Assembly: GCF_017813245.1 (NCBI RefSeq)
Contig: NZ_JAGIQL010000037.1
Location: 1 to 50,479 of the forward strand
Source of the DNA: Streptomyces montanisoli
GTDB taxonomy: Bacteria > Actinomycetota > Actinomycetes > Streptomycetales > Streptomycetaceae
Direction of reading: 5' to 3'
Length of the DNA stretch: 50,479 nt
Shown in pieces: positions 10,540-19,625 of the stretch (position 1 is its first letter; every line of letters begins with the position of its first letter). The position numbers were made by a program, and so were the translations under genes. A model generated the notes under the pieces. The model made no database searches. It saw nothing but the letters and a program-made list of their open reading frames with translations, and was not told the DNA's origin.

Positions 10540-12921
10540 CTAGCCGAGCAGGCCTCCGCCACCGTTGCCGTTTCCGTTGCCCTTCCCGTTCCCGCCGTTG
10601 CCGTTGCCCGGCGGAGTGACGGGCGGGGAGGACGACGTCGTCGGCGACGACGGTGAGCCGCCCGGCGGTTCGGCGGTGTCCGACGGGGTCCCGCCGTCGG
10701 TCGACGAGGCCGGAGGCGAGGCCGGCGCGCTCGACGTCGGCGGCGCGGGCGGGCTCGCGGAGTGCGTCGGCGACGTGGTCTCGCTCGGCGTGCTGCTCGG
10801 CGACTGGGAGTTCGACGGCGAGGTGGTCGGCTTGACGCCCGCGCCCTGGTCGGTCTTGAGGTCGAACTTGCCTGCCTTGCCCGTGGCCGTCTCGGCGTGG
10901 GACACGTACGCGTTCCAGATCTCGGCCGGGTAGCCACCACCGTTGACGCGGCCGCCCTGATCGGTGAGCCCACCGGTGCCGGTCAGCGGCACGTGGGCGA
11001 ACTGGTGCACCTTCTTGCCGTCGATCGTCTCCGCCTTGGCCGCCTCACCGAACAGGCCGACCGAGGTCACCAGGTTGGGCGTGAAGCCGCTGAACCACGC
11101 CGACACGTCGTTCTCCGACGTACCGGTCTTGCCCGCGACCTGGTACTTGTCGTTGCGGACCATCGTGGCGGTACCGCTCTTGACCACACCGGTCAGCACG
11201 GAGGTGACCGCGTCGGCGGTCGAGCGCTTCAGCACCTGGTCGCCGATCGGGTCCGGCAGCTTGACCTTCTCCCCGCCGTGCTCGGCGGACTTGAGGATGG
11301 CGGGCGTGACCAGCTTGCCGTGGTTGTCGAACGTCGCGTACACGCCGGCCATCTGGAGCGGGCTCGCGCCCATCGTGCCGAGTGTCTGCGACGGGTACGG
11401 CTTCTGGTTCTTCATGTTCATGCCCAGGGTGCTGCCCATCTTGAGCACGTCGGACATGCCCACGTCGACGCCCATCTGGGCGAAGACCGAGTTGACCGAG
11501 TCGTCCATGGCCTTCTGGACGGTGATCTTCCCGTAGTTGACGTGGTCCTCGTTCGTCGGCGCGAAGGCGATGCTGCTGCCCACGACCGGCCGTCCGCTGG
11601 TGCCGTCGTACATGGTGCTCGCGGTGATCGGCTTGCCGTCCTGCGTCTGCGAGCCGTTCTTCAGGGCGGTGGCGAAGATGACGGGCTTGAACGTCGAACC
11701 GGGCTGGAAGTCCTGGCGCGTGGCGTTGCTCGTCGCGTGCTTCAGGTAGTCCACGCCGCCGTACATGGCGACGATCCTGCCCGTCTTCGGGTCGACCGAG
11801 ACGGCGCCTGCCTGGGCGTCGGCGTCACGCGGGCGCTTCTTCTTGTCGAGCTTGGAGGTCAGCGTGGTCTTGACCGCGTCCTCCAGCTTCTTCTCCTTGC
11901 CCGGGTCGATGTTGAGCGTGATCGTCCAGCCGCCGGCCGCGACGCGCGCCTGCGCGTCGGCCGGGGACGCGCCCTGGTCCTCGAGGTGGCTCTCGAGCTC
12001 CTTGTTCGCCGCGTCGACGAGGTAACCGGTCTGCCCGGCCTCGCCCTTCGGCGGCTTGGGCTTCTGCGGGACGGGGAACTTCATGGACGCACGGTCCTGC
12101 GCGGAGAGCCAGTGCATGGCGACCATGTTCGTCAGCACCTTGTTCCAGCGCGCCGTCACCAGCTTCTTGCCCGTGGGGCTCGCGACCGCCCAGTCGTACT
12201 GGCTCGGGGCCTGTAGCAGCGCGGCCAGGTAGGCGCCCTGGTCGACCGTGAGCTGCGAGGCGTCCACGCCGTAGTAGGCCTGCGCGGCGGCCTGGATGCC
12301 GTAGGCGCCGCGGCCGAAGTAGCTGGTGTTGATGTACCCGGCGAGGATGTCGTTCTTCGACTCCTTGCTGTCCACCTTGAGCGAGATGACCAGTTCCTTG
12401 AGCTTGCGGCTGATCGTCTGGTTCTGGCTCAGGTAGTAGTTCTTCACGTACTGCTGGGTGATGGTCGAACCACCCTGCTTGCCCTTGCCGGTGACCGTGT
12501 TGAACAGGGCGCGCGCGGTGCCCCTGAAGTCGACGCCGGAGTCCTGGTAGAAGGTCTTGTTCTCCAGCGCGACGAACGTGTGCTGGACGCCCTTGGGCAC
12601 CTGGTCGATGCCGACGATCTCGCGGTTGACCTCGCCGGTCCTCGCTAGGACCTTGCCGTCGCCGTATTTGTAGACGTTGCTCTGCTGCTTCGCCGCGGCG
12701 TTGGCCGCGGGCACCTGGACCATGTTGTAGATGACGACGAAGCCGCCGATCACCACCACGATCAGGCCGAGCAGCGTGCCGACGACCTTCTTCCAGGTGA
12801 AGAGTCTGCGTATGAAACTCTTCTGGCTCTGGCCGCCCCGGCGGCGACTGCCCCGACCCTGGCGGTGACCGGCCCGGCGCGTCGCCTGCTGGCGCGCGCG
12901 TCGTTCTTCAGCTCGGCCCAT
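10540..12921 (-). CDS. bifunctional class A penicillin-binding protein
   Basis: 793 residues. A basic cytoplasmic N-terminus (1-42) precedes one membrane helix (about 45-68). The glycosyltransferase domain (about 85-255) has catalytic Glu120 in VALENKTFYQDSGVDFRG and the lipid II polymerase motif GKQGGSTITQQYVKN. The transpeptidase domain (about 370-690) carries S409-T-F-K412, S475-V-N477 and K598-T-G600. So it both polymerises glycan and crosslinks peptides outside the membrane. The last 100 residues are Ser/Thr/Pro-rich and end in Gly/Asn repeats (GNGNGGNGKGNGNG), probably a flexible wall-spanning tail. The usual EDKTF-type motif is ENKTF here, a change outside the catalytic Glu. It is divergent from the PadR operon. 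Confidence 0.95.
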   Translation of the reverse strand: MGRAEERRARQQATRRAGHRQGRGSRRRGGQSQKSFIRRLFTWKKVVGTLLGLIVVVIGGFVVIYNMVQVPAANAAAKQQSNVYKYGDGKVLARTGEVNREIVGIDQVPKGVQHTFVALENKTFYQDSGVDFRGTARALFNTVTGKGKQGGSTITQQYVKNYYLSQNQTISRKLKELVISLKVDSKESKNDILAGYINTSYFGRGAYGIQAAAQAYYGVDASQLTVDQGAYLAALLQAPSQYDWAVASPTGKKLVTARWNKVLTNMVAMHWLSAQDRASMKFPVPQKPKPPKGEAGQTGYLVDAANKELESHLEDQGASPADAQARVAAGGWTITLNIDPGKEKKLEDAVKTTLTSKLDKKKRPRDADAQAGAVSVDPKTGRIVAMYGGVDYLKHATSNATRQDFQPGSTFKPVIFATALKNGSQTQDGKPITASTMYDGTSGRPVVGSSIAFAPTNEDHVNYGKITVQKAMDDSVNSVFAQMGVDVGMSDVLKMGSTLGMNMKNQKPYPSQTLGTMGASPLQMAGVYATFDNHGKLVTPAILKSAEHGGEKVKLPDPIGDQVLKRSTADAVTSVLTGVVKSGTATMVRNDKYQVAGKTGTSENDVSAWFSGFTPNLVTSVGLFGEAAKAETIDGKKVHQFAHVPLTGTGGLTDQGGRVNGGGYPAEIWNAYVSHAETATGKAGKFDLKTDQGAGVKPTTSPSNSQSPSSTPSETTSPTHSASPPAPPTSSAPASPPASSTDGGTPSDTAEPPGGSPSSPTTSSSPPVTPPGNGNGGNGKGNGNGNGGGGLLG

Positions 12922-13192
12922 CGATATGTCGCTCCGCTCTCAGGTCTCGGTACCGGTCACCCGTGTCGAGGCCCCCGTCGCCGGAATCGGCTCATGAACA
13001 AACTGCAAATCAGCTCAGAAAGCTAACACCGTGTCCTGTGGCGAACGTGGGCAGGTCCGACTTCGCGGGCGTGAGAAGAACCACCCGCTTCATAGGGAAC
13101 CGACTCGCGAGGGGCCCCCAGGGTTGCCGGACGGTGCGATGTGATGCCCGAATGCTATATCCGCCGGGGGATCGACCGAGCGGCCGGACGGG

Positions 13193-13211
13193 CTATACAC
13201 CGCGTGTATAG
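13193..13211. promoter_or_regulatory. PadR operator over -10 of leaderless promoter
   Basis: Perfect inverted repeat CTATACAC-CGC-GTGTATAG, 8 bases before the padR ATG. Its right arm runs into TATAGT (13207-13212), a good -10 box 7 bases from the ATG, so the transcript is probably leaderless and binding of PadR here would block it. This is the strongest signal in the 298-base gap between the penicillin-binding protein and padR genes. Confidence 0.7.
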
Positions 13212-13219
13212 TCGTCGGC

Positions 13220-13744
13220 ATGTCCATCGGTCACACCCTCCTCGGTCTCCTGGAGACCGGCCCGCGGCACGGCTACGACCTCAAGCGCGCCTTCGACGAC
13301 CGGTTCGGCCACGACCGGCCGCTGCACTACGGGCAGGTCTACTCGACCATGTCCAGACTGCTGAAGAACGGGCTCGTCGAGGTCGACAGCGTCGAGTCGG
13401 GCGACGGGCCCGAGCGCAAGCGGTACGCCGTCACGGACGCCGGGGTGACCGATGTGCGCGAGTGGCTCGAGAAGCCGGAGAAGCCGGAGCCGTACCTCCA
13501 GTCGACCCTGTACACCAAGGTGGTCATCGCGCTGCTGACCGGCCGCGACGCCGCCGTGCTGCTGGACACCCAGCGCGCGGAGCACCTGCGCTGGATGCGC
13601 GACCTCACGGAGCGCAAGCGCCGGGGCGACCTCGCGGACCAGCTCATCTGCGACCACGCGCTGTTCCACCTGGACGCCGACATCCGCTGGCTCGAACTGA
13701 CCGCCGCCCGGCTCGGCCGGCTCGCCGAGGAGGTCAGGAAATGA
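13220..13744 (+). CDS. PadR-family repressor
   Basis: 174 residues. The N-terminal winged helix matches PadR: HTLLGLLETGPRHGYDLKRA and GQVYSTMSRLLKNGLVEVDS, then a wing rich in charged residues (SGDGPERKRYAVTDAG). The C-terminal 80 residues are helical (HLRWMRDLTERKRRGDLADQ) and probably form the dimer interface. Such repressors typically sense a drug or envelope signal and repress the transporter next to them. The stop codon overlaps the ATPase start (ATGA), showing one operon, and the inverted repeat over the promoter suggests autorepression. Confidence 0.93.
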   Translation: MSIGHTLLGLLETGPRHGYDLKRAFDDRFGHDRPLHYGQVYSTMSRLLKNGLVEVDSVESGDGPERKRYAVTDAGVTDVREWLEKPEKPEPYLQSTLYTKVVIALLTGRDAAVLLDTQRAEHLRWMRDLTERKRRGDLADQLICDHALFHLDADIRWLELTAARLGRLAEEVRK

Positions 13745-14427
13745 CCGGCGAGGAACCGCTGCTGACCGCCGTCGGCCTGCACAAGGCCTACGGCCCGACC
13801 GCGGCGCTCGGCGGCGCGGACTTCTCGATCCGCCACGGCGAGATCGTCGCCGTCATGGGGCCTTCCGGATCCGGTAAGTCCACGCTCCTGCACTGCCTCG
13901 CCGGCATCGTCGTGCCGGACTCCGGCTCCGTCACCTACCGGGGCACGGAGCTGACCGGCCTGCCCGACGCGCGCCGCAGCGAACTGCGCCGCACCGACTT
14001 CGGGTTCGTGTTCCAGTTCGGCCGGCTCGTGCCGGAGCTGACGTGCCTGGAGAACGTGGCACTGCCGCTGCGCCTCGGCGGCGCACGCCGCAAGGAGGCC
14101 GAGGCGGCCGCGGGCGAGTGGCTGGAGCGTCTGGAGGTCGCCGGCGTCGCCCGCAAGCGGCCCGGCGAGATCTCCGGCGGCCAGGGCCAGCGCGTCGCGG
14201 TGGCGCGCGCTCTCGTCACCTCGCCGCGCGTCGTCTTCGCGGACGAGCCGACCGGCGCCCTGGACTCGCTCAACGGCGAGCGCGTGATGGAACTGCTCAC
14301 GGACGCCGCCCGATTCACGGACGCCGCCGTGGTCCTCGTCACCCACGAGACGCGCGTGGCCGCCTACTCCGACCGCGAGGTCGTCGTGCGGGACGGCGCG
14401 GCGCGCGACATGGCGACGATCCGGTGA
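13741..14427 (+). CDS. ABC transporter ATPase (MacB/LolD type)
   Basis: 228 residues, cytoplasmic ATPase of the exporter whose permease follows. Walker A GPSGSGKST (about 40-48), Q-loop region FVFQFGRLVPELTCLENVAL, signature SGGQGQRVAVARAL, Walker B VVFADEPTGALDS and switch His in LVTHETRVAA are all present. The start ATG overlaps the padR stop, and its own stop TGA overlaps the permease GTG (GTGA). FtsX/MacB-type ATPases usually power extrusion of antimicrobial peptides or lipoproteins, or signalling in resistance, rather than import. Confidence 0.95.
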   Translation: MTGEEPLLTAVGLHKAYGPTAALGGADFSIRHGEIVAVMGPSGSGKSTLLHCLAGIVVPDSGSVTYRGTELTGLPDARRSELRRTDFGFVFQFGRLVPELTCLENVALPLRLGGARRKEAEAAAGEWLERLEVAGVARKRPGEISGGQGQRVAVARALVTSPRVVFADEPTGALDSLNGERVMELLTDAARFTDAAVVLVTHETRVAAYSDREVVVRDGAARDMATIR

Positions 14428-16790
14428 GAGCGCTGCACGACCTCGCGCTCGGCATGCGATTCGCGGTTTCCGGGGGCCGCGAGGGCCGGCTCCGCACGGG
14501 ACTCACCGCGCTCGGTGTCGGCCTCGGGGTCGCGCTGCTGCTGGCCGCCTCGTCCGTGCCGTCCATCATCGACGGCCGTATGGCGCGCACCGACGCGCGC
14601 GGTGTCGCCGCGACGCACTCGGGCGGCGTCGCGCGCTCGGACACGTCGTTCCTGTACATCGACGCGAGCACCGAGTTCCACGGACGCCCCGTCTCCGGGA
14701 CGCTGCTGCGCGCGGACGGCGCGCACGCGACCCCGCCGCCGGGGGTGGCCGCGGTCCCGCGCCCCGGCGACATGGTGGTCTCCCCCGCGCTGCGCGACCT
14801 GATGAACGCCCCGGGCGGCACGCTGCTGCGCCGGCGGCTGCCGTTCCACGACGCCGGCACCGTGGCGGGCGCCGGGCTGCTCGACCCGGGCGAACTGGTC
14901 TACTACGCGGGCGACTCGGACCTGTCCACCGATCGGGGCGCGCACCGCGCGAGCGCGTACGGCAGCGACGACGCCCGCGACCCGCTCGACCCGATGCTCA
15001 TCGCCGTCATCGCGCTGATCTGCGTGGTGCTGCTGGTGCCGGTGATCGTCTTCATCGCGACGGCCGTACGCTTCGGCGGCGAGCGCAGGGACCGCAGGCT
15101 CGCCGTGCTGCGGCTCGTCGGCGCCGACGCGCGCGCCACCCGGCGGATGGCGGCGGGCGAGGCGCTGTTCGGCGCGGGCGCGGGTCTTGCCGCGGGCGGC
15201 GCGATCTTCGCGGTGGCGCGGCACTTCGCGGGCTCCATCCGGCTGTGGGGCATGTCGGCGTTCCCCGCGGACGTGACGCCGGTCCCGCTGCTCGCGGCGC
15301 TGGTCGTGGTGGCCGTCCTGGCCACCTCGGTGGGCGCGGCGCTGTTCGCGCTGCGCTCCGTGTCGATCGAGCCGCTGGGCGTCGTCCGGGAGGCGGAGCC
15401 GCGGGCCCGGCGCCTGTGGTGGCGGCTCGCGGCGCCCGCGGCGGGGATCGCGACGCTCGTCCTCACGCACCGGTTCGCGGGGAAGAACGCGGCGCTGCAC
15501 ACCGTGCCGATCATCGTGGGCGCCGCGCTGACGCTGATCGGCCTGGTCGGCCTGCTGCCGTGGCTGGTGGAGAAGGCCGTGGTCCGGCTGCGCGGCGGCC
15601 CGGTGCCGTGGCAACTGGCGACCAGAAGACTTCAGTTGAGCGGCGGCTCCGCGTCACGCGCGGTCGGCGGCATCACGGTCGCCGTGGCGGGCGCGATCCT
15701 GCTGCAGATGGTGTTCGGCGGCATCCAGGACGACTTCGCGCACCCCGACGACTCGACGGGCGCCGTGCCGACCTCGTCGGCGCACCGCCACGGCGCCCCG
15801 CGAGAGGCGGACGTCACGGTGCAGGTCAGCGCCGGGGACATGGGCCTGGCCCGCCGCCTCGCGACGTCCCTCGGCTCCACCCGGGGCGTGAGCGGCGTCG
15901 CGGCGACGGTCGAGGCGTACGCGACGCCGCTCGCCGGGACGAGCGCCCGCCCGGGACAGGGGGGCGGCGCCATCACGACCGTCACGGTCGGGGACTGCGC
16001 GAGCCTGCGCGCCTTCGCGCGCATCCCGTCCTGCCACGACGGCGACACGTTCGTCTCCCGTACGAGCGCCGCGACGGCGGTCGACGACCGGCCGGGCGAG
16101 GTCGTCGCCCTCGACAGCGGCGACGGCGGCCACGGCGCCTCGGCGGCTCGGTTCACCGTGCCGTACTCCGCCCGTACGGTCCGCGCGCTGCCCGGCTGGC
16201 AGGGCGAGAGCCACGCGGGCGTACTCGCGACCCCCGCCGCGCTCGACGCGTCGACGATCGGCGGCGCCGTCACATGGGCCCGCGTCTGGACGGACGGCGG
16301 CCGCTCACCCGGCACCGTGGAGCGCGTGCGGACGGCCGCGGCCCTGGCCGATCCGGCGGCCCGCGTCGATACGTGGGTCGACGAGGCACGCGACAGGCAG
16401 TACGCGAGCGTCCAGACGGGCCTCAAGATCGGCGGCACGGCGACGATGGCGCTCATCGCGGCCGGCCTCCTCGTCTCGGCGATCGAGCAGTTGCGTGAGC
16501 GCAGGCGCCTGCTGGCGGTGCTGGTCGCCTTCGGCACGCGCCGCTCCACGCTGGCCTGGTCGGTGCTGTGGCAGACGGCGGTGCCCGTGGTGGTCGGCAC
16601 GGTGCTCGCGGTGGTGGGCGGCGTCGCGCTCGGCAAGGTGACGCTCGACCTGCTGGCCGAACCGGTCGGCAGCTGGTGGGTGTTCTGGCCGTACGCGTCG
16701 ATGGGCGCGGCCGTCATCCTGCTGGTGACGCTCGCGTGCATGCCGCCGCTGTGGCGCCTGATGCGGCCCGACGGCCTGCACACGGAGTGA
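14424..16790 (+). CDS. FtsX-like ABC permease
   Basis: 788 residues starting at GTG (RALHDLALGMRFA). One N-terminal helix (about 28-48, TALGVGLGVALLLAASSVPS) leads into an extracytoplasmic domain (about 50-185). Then three helices with an FtsX core, two more central helices, a second large external domain (about 440-670), and a final group of three helices (TMALIAAGLLVSAIEQLRER, PVVVGTVLAVVGGVALG, SMGAAVILLVTLACMPPL). Two FtsX units in one chain, as in MacB-like or BceB-like exporters. Within the PadR operon the likely role is export of, or defence against, an envelope-active compound; the substrate is unknown. Confidence 0.88.
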   Translation: MRALHDLALGMRFAVSGGREGRLRTGLTALGVGLGVALLLAASSVPSIIDGRMARTDARGVAATHSGGVARSDTSFLYIDASTEFHGRPVSGTLLRADGAHATPPPGVAAVPRPGDMVVSPALRDLMNAPGGTLLRRRLPFHDAGTVAGAGLLDPGELVYYAGDSDLSTDRGAHRASAYGSDDARDPLDPMLIAVIALICVVLLVPVIVFIATAVRFGGERRDRRLAVLRLVGADARATRRMAAGEALFGAGAGLAAGGAIFAVARHFAGSIRLWGMSAFPADVTPVPLLAALVVVAVLATSVGAALFALRSVSIEPLGVVREAEPRARRLWWRLAAPAAGIATLVLTHRFAGKNAALHTVPIIVGAALTLIGLVGLLPWLVEKAVVRLRGGPVPWQLATRRLQLSGGSASRAVGGITVAVAGAILLQMVFGGIQDDFAHPDDSTGAVPTSSAHRHGAPREADVTVQVSAGDMGLARRLATSLGSTRGVSGVAATVEAYATPLAGTSARPGQGGGAITTVTVGDCASLRAFARIPSCHDGDTFVSRTSAATAVDDRPGEVVALDSGDGGHGASAARFTVPYSARTVRALPGWQGESHAGVLATPAALDASTIGGAVTWARVWTDGGRSPGTVERVRTAAALADPAARVDTWVDEARDRQYASVQTGLKIGGTATMALIAAGLLVSAIEQLRERRRLLAVLVAFGTRRSTLAWSVLWQTAVPVVVGTVLAVVGGVALGKVTLDLLAEPVGSWWVFWPYASMGAAVILLVTLACMPPLWRLMRPDGLHTE

Positions 16791-16838
16791 CGTGCGGGGC
16801 GTGACGTGCGGGGGGTGTGACGTGCGGGGGCCCCGCAC
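16787..16838 (+). repeat. three direct repeats and terminator after FtsX gene
   Basis: GTGACGTGCGGGG occurs three times (16787, 16801, 16817); the FtsX stop codon lies in the first copy. The last copy forms the left arm of a hairpin, GTGCGGGG (16822-16829) with CCCCGCAC (16831-16838), probably the operon terminator. Confidence 0.6.
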
Positions 16839-17030
16839 CCGGGTAACGCGCCCGGTTCGGCCGGTGCCGTGCCTGTGGGACGCGCAGGATGCCGCGCCCT
16901 GCGGTGCCCCCGTCCGGTGGGCCGCGCAAGGCGCCGCACCCGCGCCCGGTCGGCGCAAGAGGCGGGCCGTGCCGCGCCCGGCCGGACGTACGGGATGCGG
17001 GGGCCCGGGCCCGTGCGCCTCTCCTGGAGG

Positions 17031-17972
17031 TTACGTTCCCGACTTGACGGTCTTCATCACCTGGCGCAGGTCGTCCGCCATGGCGGGCTCCAGCACGGTG
17101 GTGACGGTATGCGCGGACACGTACTGGGGCCGCAGGTCGACGGCGGCGGCCCGGTGGCCGTCGTACGACGAGTAGACGGTCACGGACAGGGTGAACTCGG
17201 CCTGCCCGTCGAGGACCCGCAGCGTCGGGGGCAGGTCGCCGACGGTGTCCGTGATCAGGTAGGCGCGCTCGCCGAGCCCTGGCACGCGCAGCGCGTGCAG
17301 TTCGGAGCCCGGCGACTTCGGCGCGGGCAGGGCGTCGAACTCGGGTGCCGGGTCGGTCTTCCGGTGCAGGACGTAGGTGAGGTCGACGAGCCCGCGTGCG
17401 GCGCTGTGCGGGCCCGCGTTGGTGGTGGGGCCGTGGAACGGGCCGTCGCGCGGGGCCGGTCCGAGATCGGTGCGGCATGCGGCGCTGTCGACCGCCGCCG
17501 TCTCGTCGGAGGTGGCCTCCGGCGTCCCGGTCCTGCCGAGTTCCTTCGACAGCGCGGACAGCGGGGCGTCCAGGCACAGGTTGCGCTCGACGCCGTAGCC
17601 GCCGAGGTCGGGGCCCGCGGCGCGGTACGCGTACAGGCCCGCGCCCCAGAGCACGGACGCGGCGAGGGCGCCCCACAGGGCCCATGTGAGGGCCGCGCGG
17701 CGCGGTACGGGCCGTGGCGCGCCGTCGGCGACGACGACGGGCTCCCGCGCGGGGTCACCGTCCGGGCCGTCGCCGTACGGGCCGTGGCCGTACGCGTCGC
17801 CGCCGTACGGTTCACCCCCGTACGCGTCGCCGCCGAACGGGCCGTCACCCGAGCGCTGTCCCGGGAGCGCGGGTACGGTGCGGCCGGACCGGCTCGACCG
17901 GCCGGACCGGCCGACCGCACCGTGAGGCCCGTAGGGCCCGTCCTCGCCCTCGAGCTCGGGTTCCGAGATCAC
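17031..17972 (-). CDS. unknown single-pass membrane protein
   Basis: 313 residues, no recognised family. Residues 35-80 are a Gly/Tyr/Pro repeat (GGDAYGGEPYGGDAYGHGPY). Basic residues precede one membrane helix at about 93-113 (ALTWALWGALAASVLWGAGL). The remaining 200 residues are extracytoplasmic with two early cysteines (NLCLDAP, SAACRTD) that could form a disulfide, and end in a segment resembling a lipoprotein-like beta domain (LSVTVYSSYDGHRAAAVDLR). The start ATG overlaps the stop of the AI-2E-type permease gene (ATGA), so the two are translationally coupled and may act together. Confidence 0.75.
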   Translation of the reverse strand: MISEPELEGEDGPYGPHGAVGRSGRSSRSGRTVPALPGQRSGDGPFGGDAYGGEPYGGDAYGHGPYGDGPDGDPAREPVVVADGAPRPVPRRAALTWALWGALAASVLWGAGLYAYRAAGPDLGGYGVERNLCLDAPLSALSKELGRTGTPEATSDETAAVDSAACRTDLGPAPRDGPFHGPTTNAGPHSAARGLVDLTYVLHRKTDPAPEFDALPAPKSPGSELHALRVPGLGERAYLITDTVGDLPPTLRVLDGQAEFTLSVTVYSSYDGHRAAAVDLRPQYVSAHTVTTVLEPAMADDLRQVMKTVKSGT

Positions 17973-19456
17973 GCGGATCCCTCGCCGCCTCCGCCGCCGT
18001 GGGCCTCGGGACCGCCCTCCCCGGCTCCGCCGTGCGGCGGCCCAGGCGATCCTGGCGGCCGCGGCGGGCTCGGCGGGGTCGAGGGGCCCGCCGGCCCGGG
18101 CGTGCCCTCACCAGCCGCTGTGGGAGCCGATGTCGGGGCCGATGTCGGGGCGATGCCGACCGCGGTCGCCCCGTGCGGGGGCGGCGACGCTCGCAGCGCC
18201 TGCTCGTGCGCGTAGGCGCGCAGGTAGCCGACCACGGTGTTGGTGACGGCGACGAGCGGCACGGCCACCACGGCGCCGCCGATGCCGGCGATGAGGCTGC
18301 CCGCCGCGACGGAGAGCACCACGGCGAGCGGGTGGACGCGGACCGCGCGCCCCAGGATGAACGGCTGGAGGATGTGGCCCTCGATCTGCTGCACGGCGAG
18401 CACCACGAGCAGCACGATCAGCGCGGTGAACACGCCCTGCGTCACGATGGCGACGACGACCGCGAGCGCCCCGGACACGACCGCGCCGACGAGCGGCACG
18501 AACGCGCCGAGGAAGATGATCACCGCGAGGGGCACGGCGAGCGGCACGTGCAGGAAGTAGACGCCGAGGCCGATGAAGATCGCGTCGATCATGGCGACGA
18601 TCACCGTGCCGCGCACGTACGCCGTCAGCGTGTGCCAGGCGCGCGGGCCCGCGCCCGCGACGCCCTCCCTCGCCTGGTGCGGCACGAGCTTGAGCGCCCA
18701 CTGCCAGATCCGCGGCCCGTCGTAGAGCAGGAAGATCGTCGAGAAGAACGCGAGGAATACGCCGGTCAGGAACTCGACGATGACGGTGACGCCTTGGAGG
18801 CCCGCGGACGTGAGTGCGTCCGTGTTGGTGCCGATCGCCTTGGACAGGTTCCCGGCGATGTCGTTGATCTGCTTCTCCGTCACATGGAACGGACTGTTCA
18901 GCAGCCAGTGCTTGAGCTCGTTGACGCCGTCGGTGAGCCGTGCGGACAGCGTGTCGACGTTCTCCGAGACCTGCCAGACGACGAACCATCCGATCAGCCC
19001 GAGCACGACGAAGCCGCCCAGCGTGGCCATCGCCGTGGCGACCCCGCGGGGCACGCCGTGCCGCTTCAGCCGGGCGACCGTGGGCTGCAGCAGCGCGGAG
19101 ATCAGCAGCGCCGCCACGAACGCCAGCACGACCAGGCGCACGGCGCTGACGATGCGCATCAGCACCCAGACCGTCGCCGCGAGCACCAGCAGCCGCCACG
19201 CGGCCTCGACGGCGACCCTGATGCCCCACGGGATGGCGGCCACCGGATCGGGCTTCGCCGCGACCGACGGCGCGTAGGTGGGCGGCGGCGGGATCCTGGA
19301 CGGCTCAGGGGGCACGACGACGGTCTCGGACTCGTGGCGCGCCTCGTGACGCGCGTCGCGCCGCGCCTCCGCCTCGGCCCTGCGCTCGTCCAGACGGCGG
19401 CCGAGCCGCGTCAGTTCCGAGCCCATCCTGCCCAGCCACGAGGGCGCTCTCGACAT
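17969..19456 (-). CDS. AI-2E family transporter (PerM/YdiK type)
   Basis: 495 residues. Start MSRAPSWLGRM is chosen because GAAGGA stands just upstream. After a charged helical leader (about 10-50) come several membrane helices, with the family pattern: helix pairs near 85-140, an external segment (TLSARLTDGVNELKHWLLNS), and the C-terminal block FIGLGVYFLHVPLAVPLAVI, FLGAFVPLVGAVVSGALAVV, HILQPFILGRAVRVHPLAVV. The family exports diverse small molecules or ions; autoinducer-2 transport is not implied. The last 70 residues are a Pro/Ala/Gly-rich cytoplasmic tail. It is cotranscribed with the unknown membrane protein that follows. Confidence 0.9.
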   Translation of the reverse strand: MSRAPSWLGRMGSELTRLGRRLDERRAEAEARRDARHEARHESETVVVPPEPSRIPPPPTYAPSVAAKPDPVAAIPWGIRVAVEAAWRLLVLAATVWVLMRIVSAVRLVVLAFVAALLISALLQPTVARLKRHGVPRGVATAMATLGGFVVLGLIGWFVVWQVSENVDTLSARLTDGVNELKHWLLNSPFHVTEKQINDIAGNLSKAIGTNTDALTSAGLQGVTVIVEFLTGVFLAFFSTIFLLYDGPRIWQWALKLVPHQAREGVAGAGPRAWHTLTAYVRGTVIVAMIDAIFIGLGVYFLHVPLAVPLAVIIFLGAFVPLVGAVVSGALAVVVAIVTQGVFTALIVLLVVLAVQQIEGHILQPFILGRAVRVHPLAVVLSVAAGSLIAGIGGAVVAVPLVAVTNTVVGYLRAYAHEQALRASPPPHGATAVGIAPTSAPTSAPTAAGEGTPGPAGPSTPPSPPRPPGSPGPPHGGAGEGGPEAHGGGGGEGSA

Positions 19457-19531
19457 GTTTTTCCTTCTCTCCCCCGGCCGTCTCCCCACACGCTCCACCG
19501 GGGAACCGCTTCGGACAGACCGTACACGTAA

Positions 19532-19566
19532 CGAAGCCTCCCGCCGAAGGACGGCGGGAGGCTTCG
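19532..19566 (-). terminator. terminator of the transglycosylase-like gene
   Basis: Perfect 15-bp stem (19532-19546 with 19552-19566, core GAAGCCTCCCGCCG) and a 5-base loop, 60 bases after the stop of the leftward gene at 19626 and before the permease gene. Confidence 0.8.
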
Positions 19567-19625
19567 CGGAGTTGAGCGGGGAAGCGGTCCGCGTGCGGCG
19601 GATTTCCCTGACTGCTCAGTGCTGC

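Noticed and set aside
17750..17850. Tandem repeat suggestive of a CRISPR or mini-satellite
   Set aside because: It is coding: short GCCGTACGG-like units encode the Gly/Tyr/Pro repeat of the membrane protein and are not regular spacer-repeat units.
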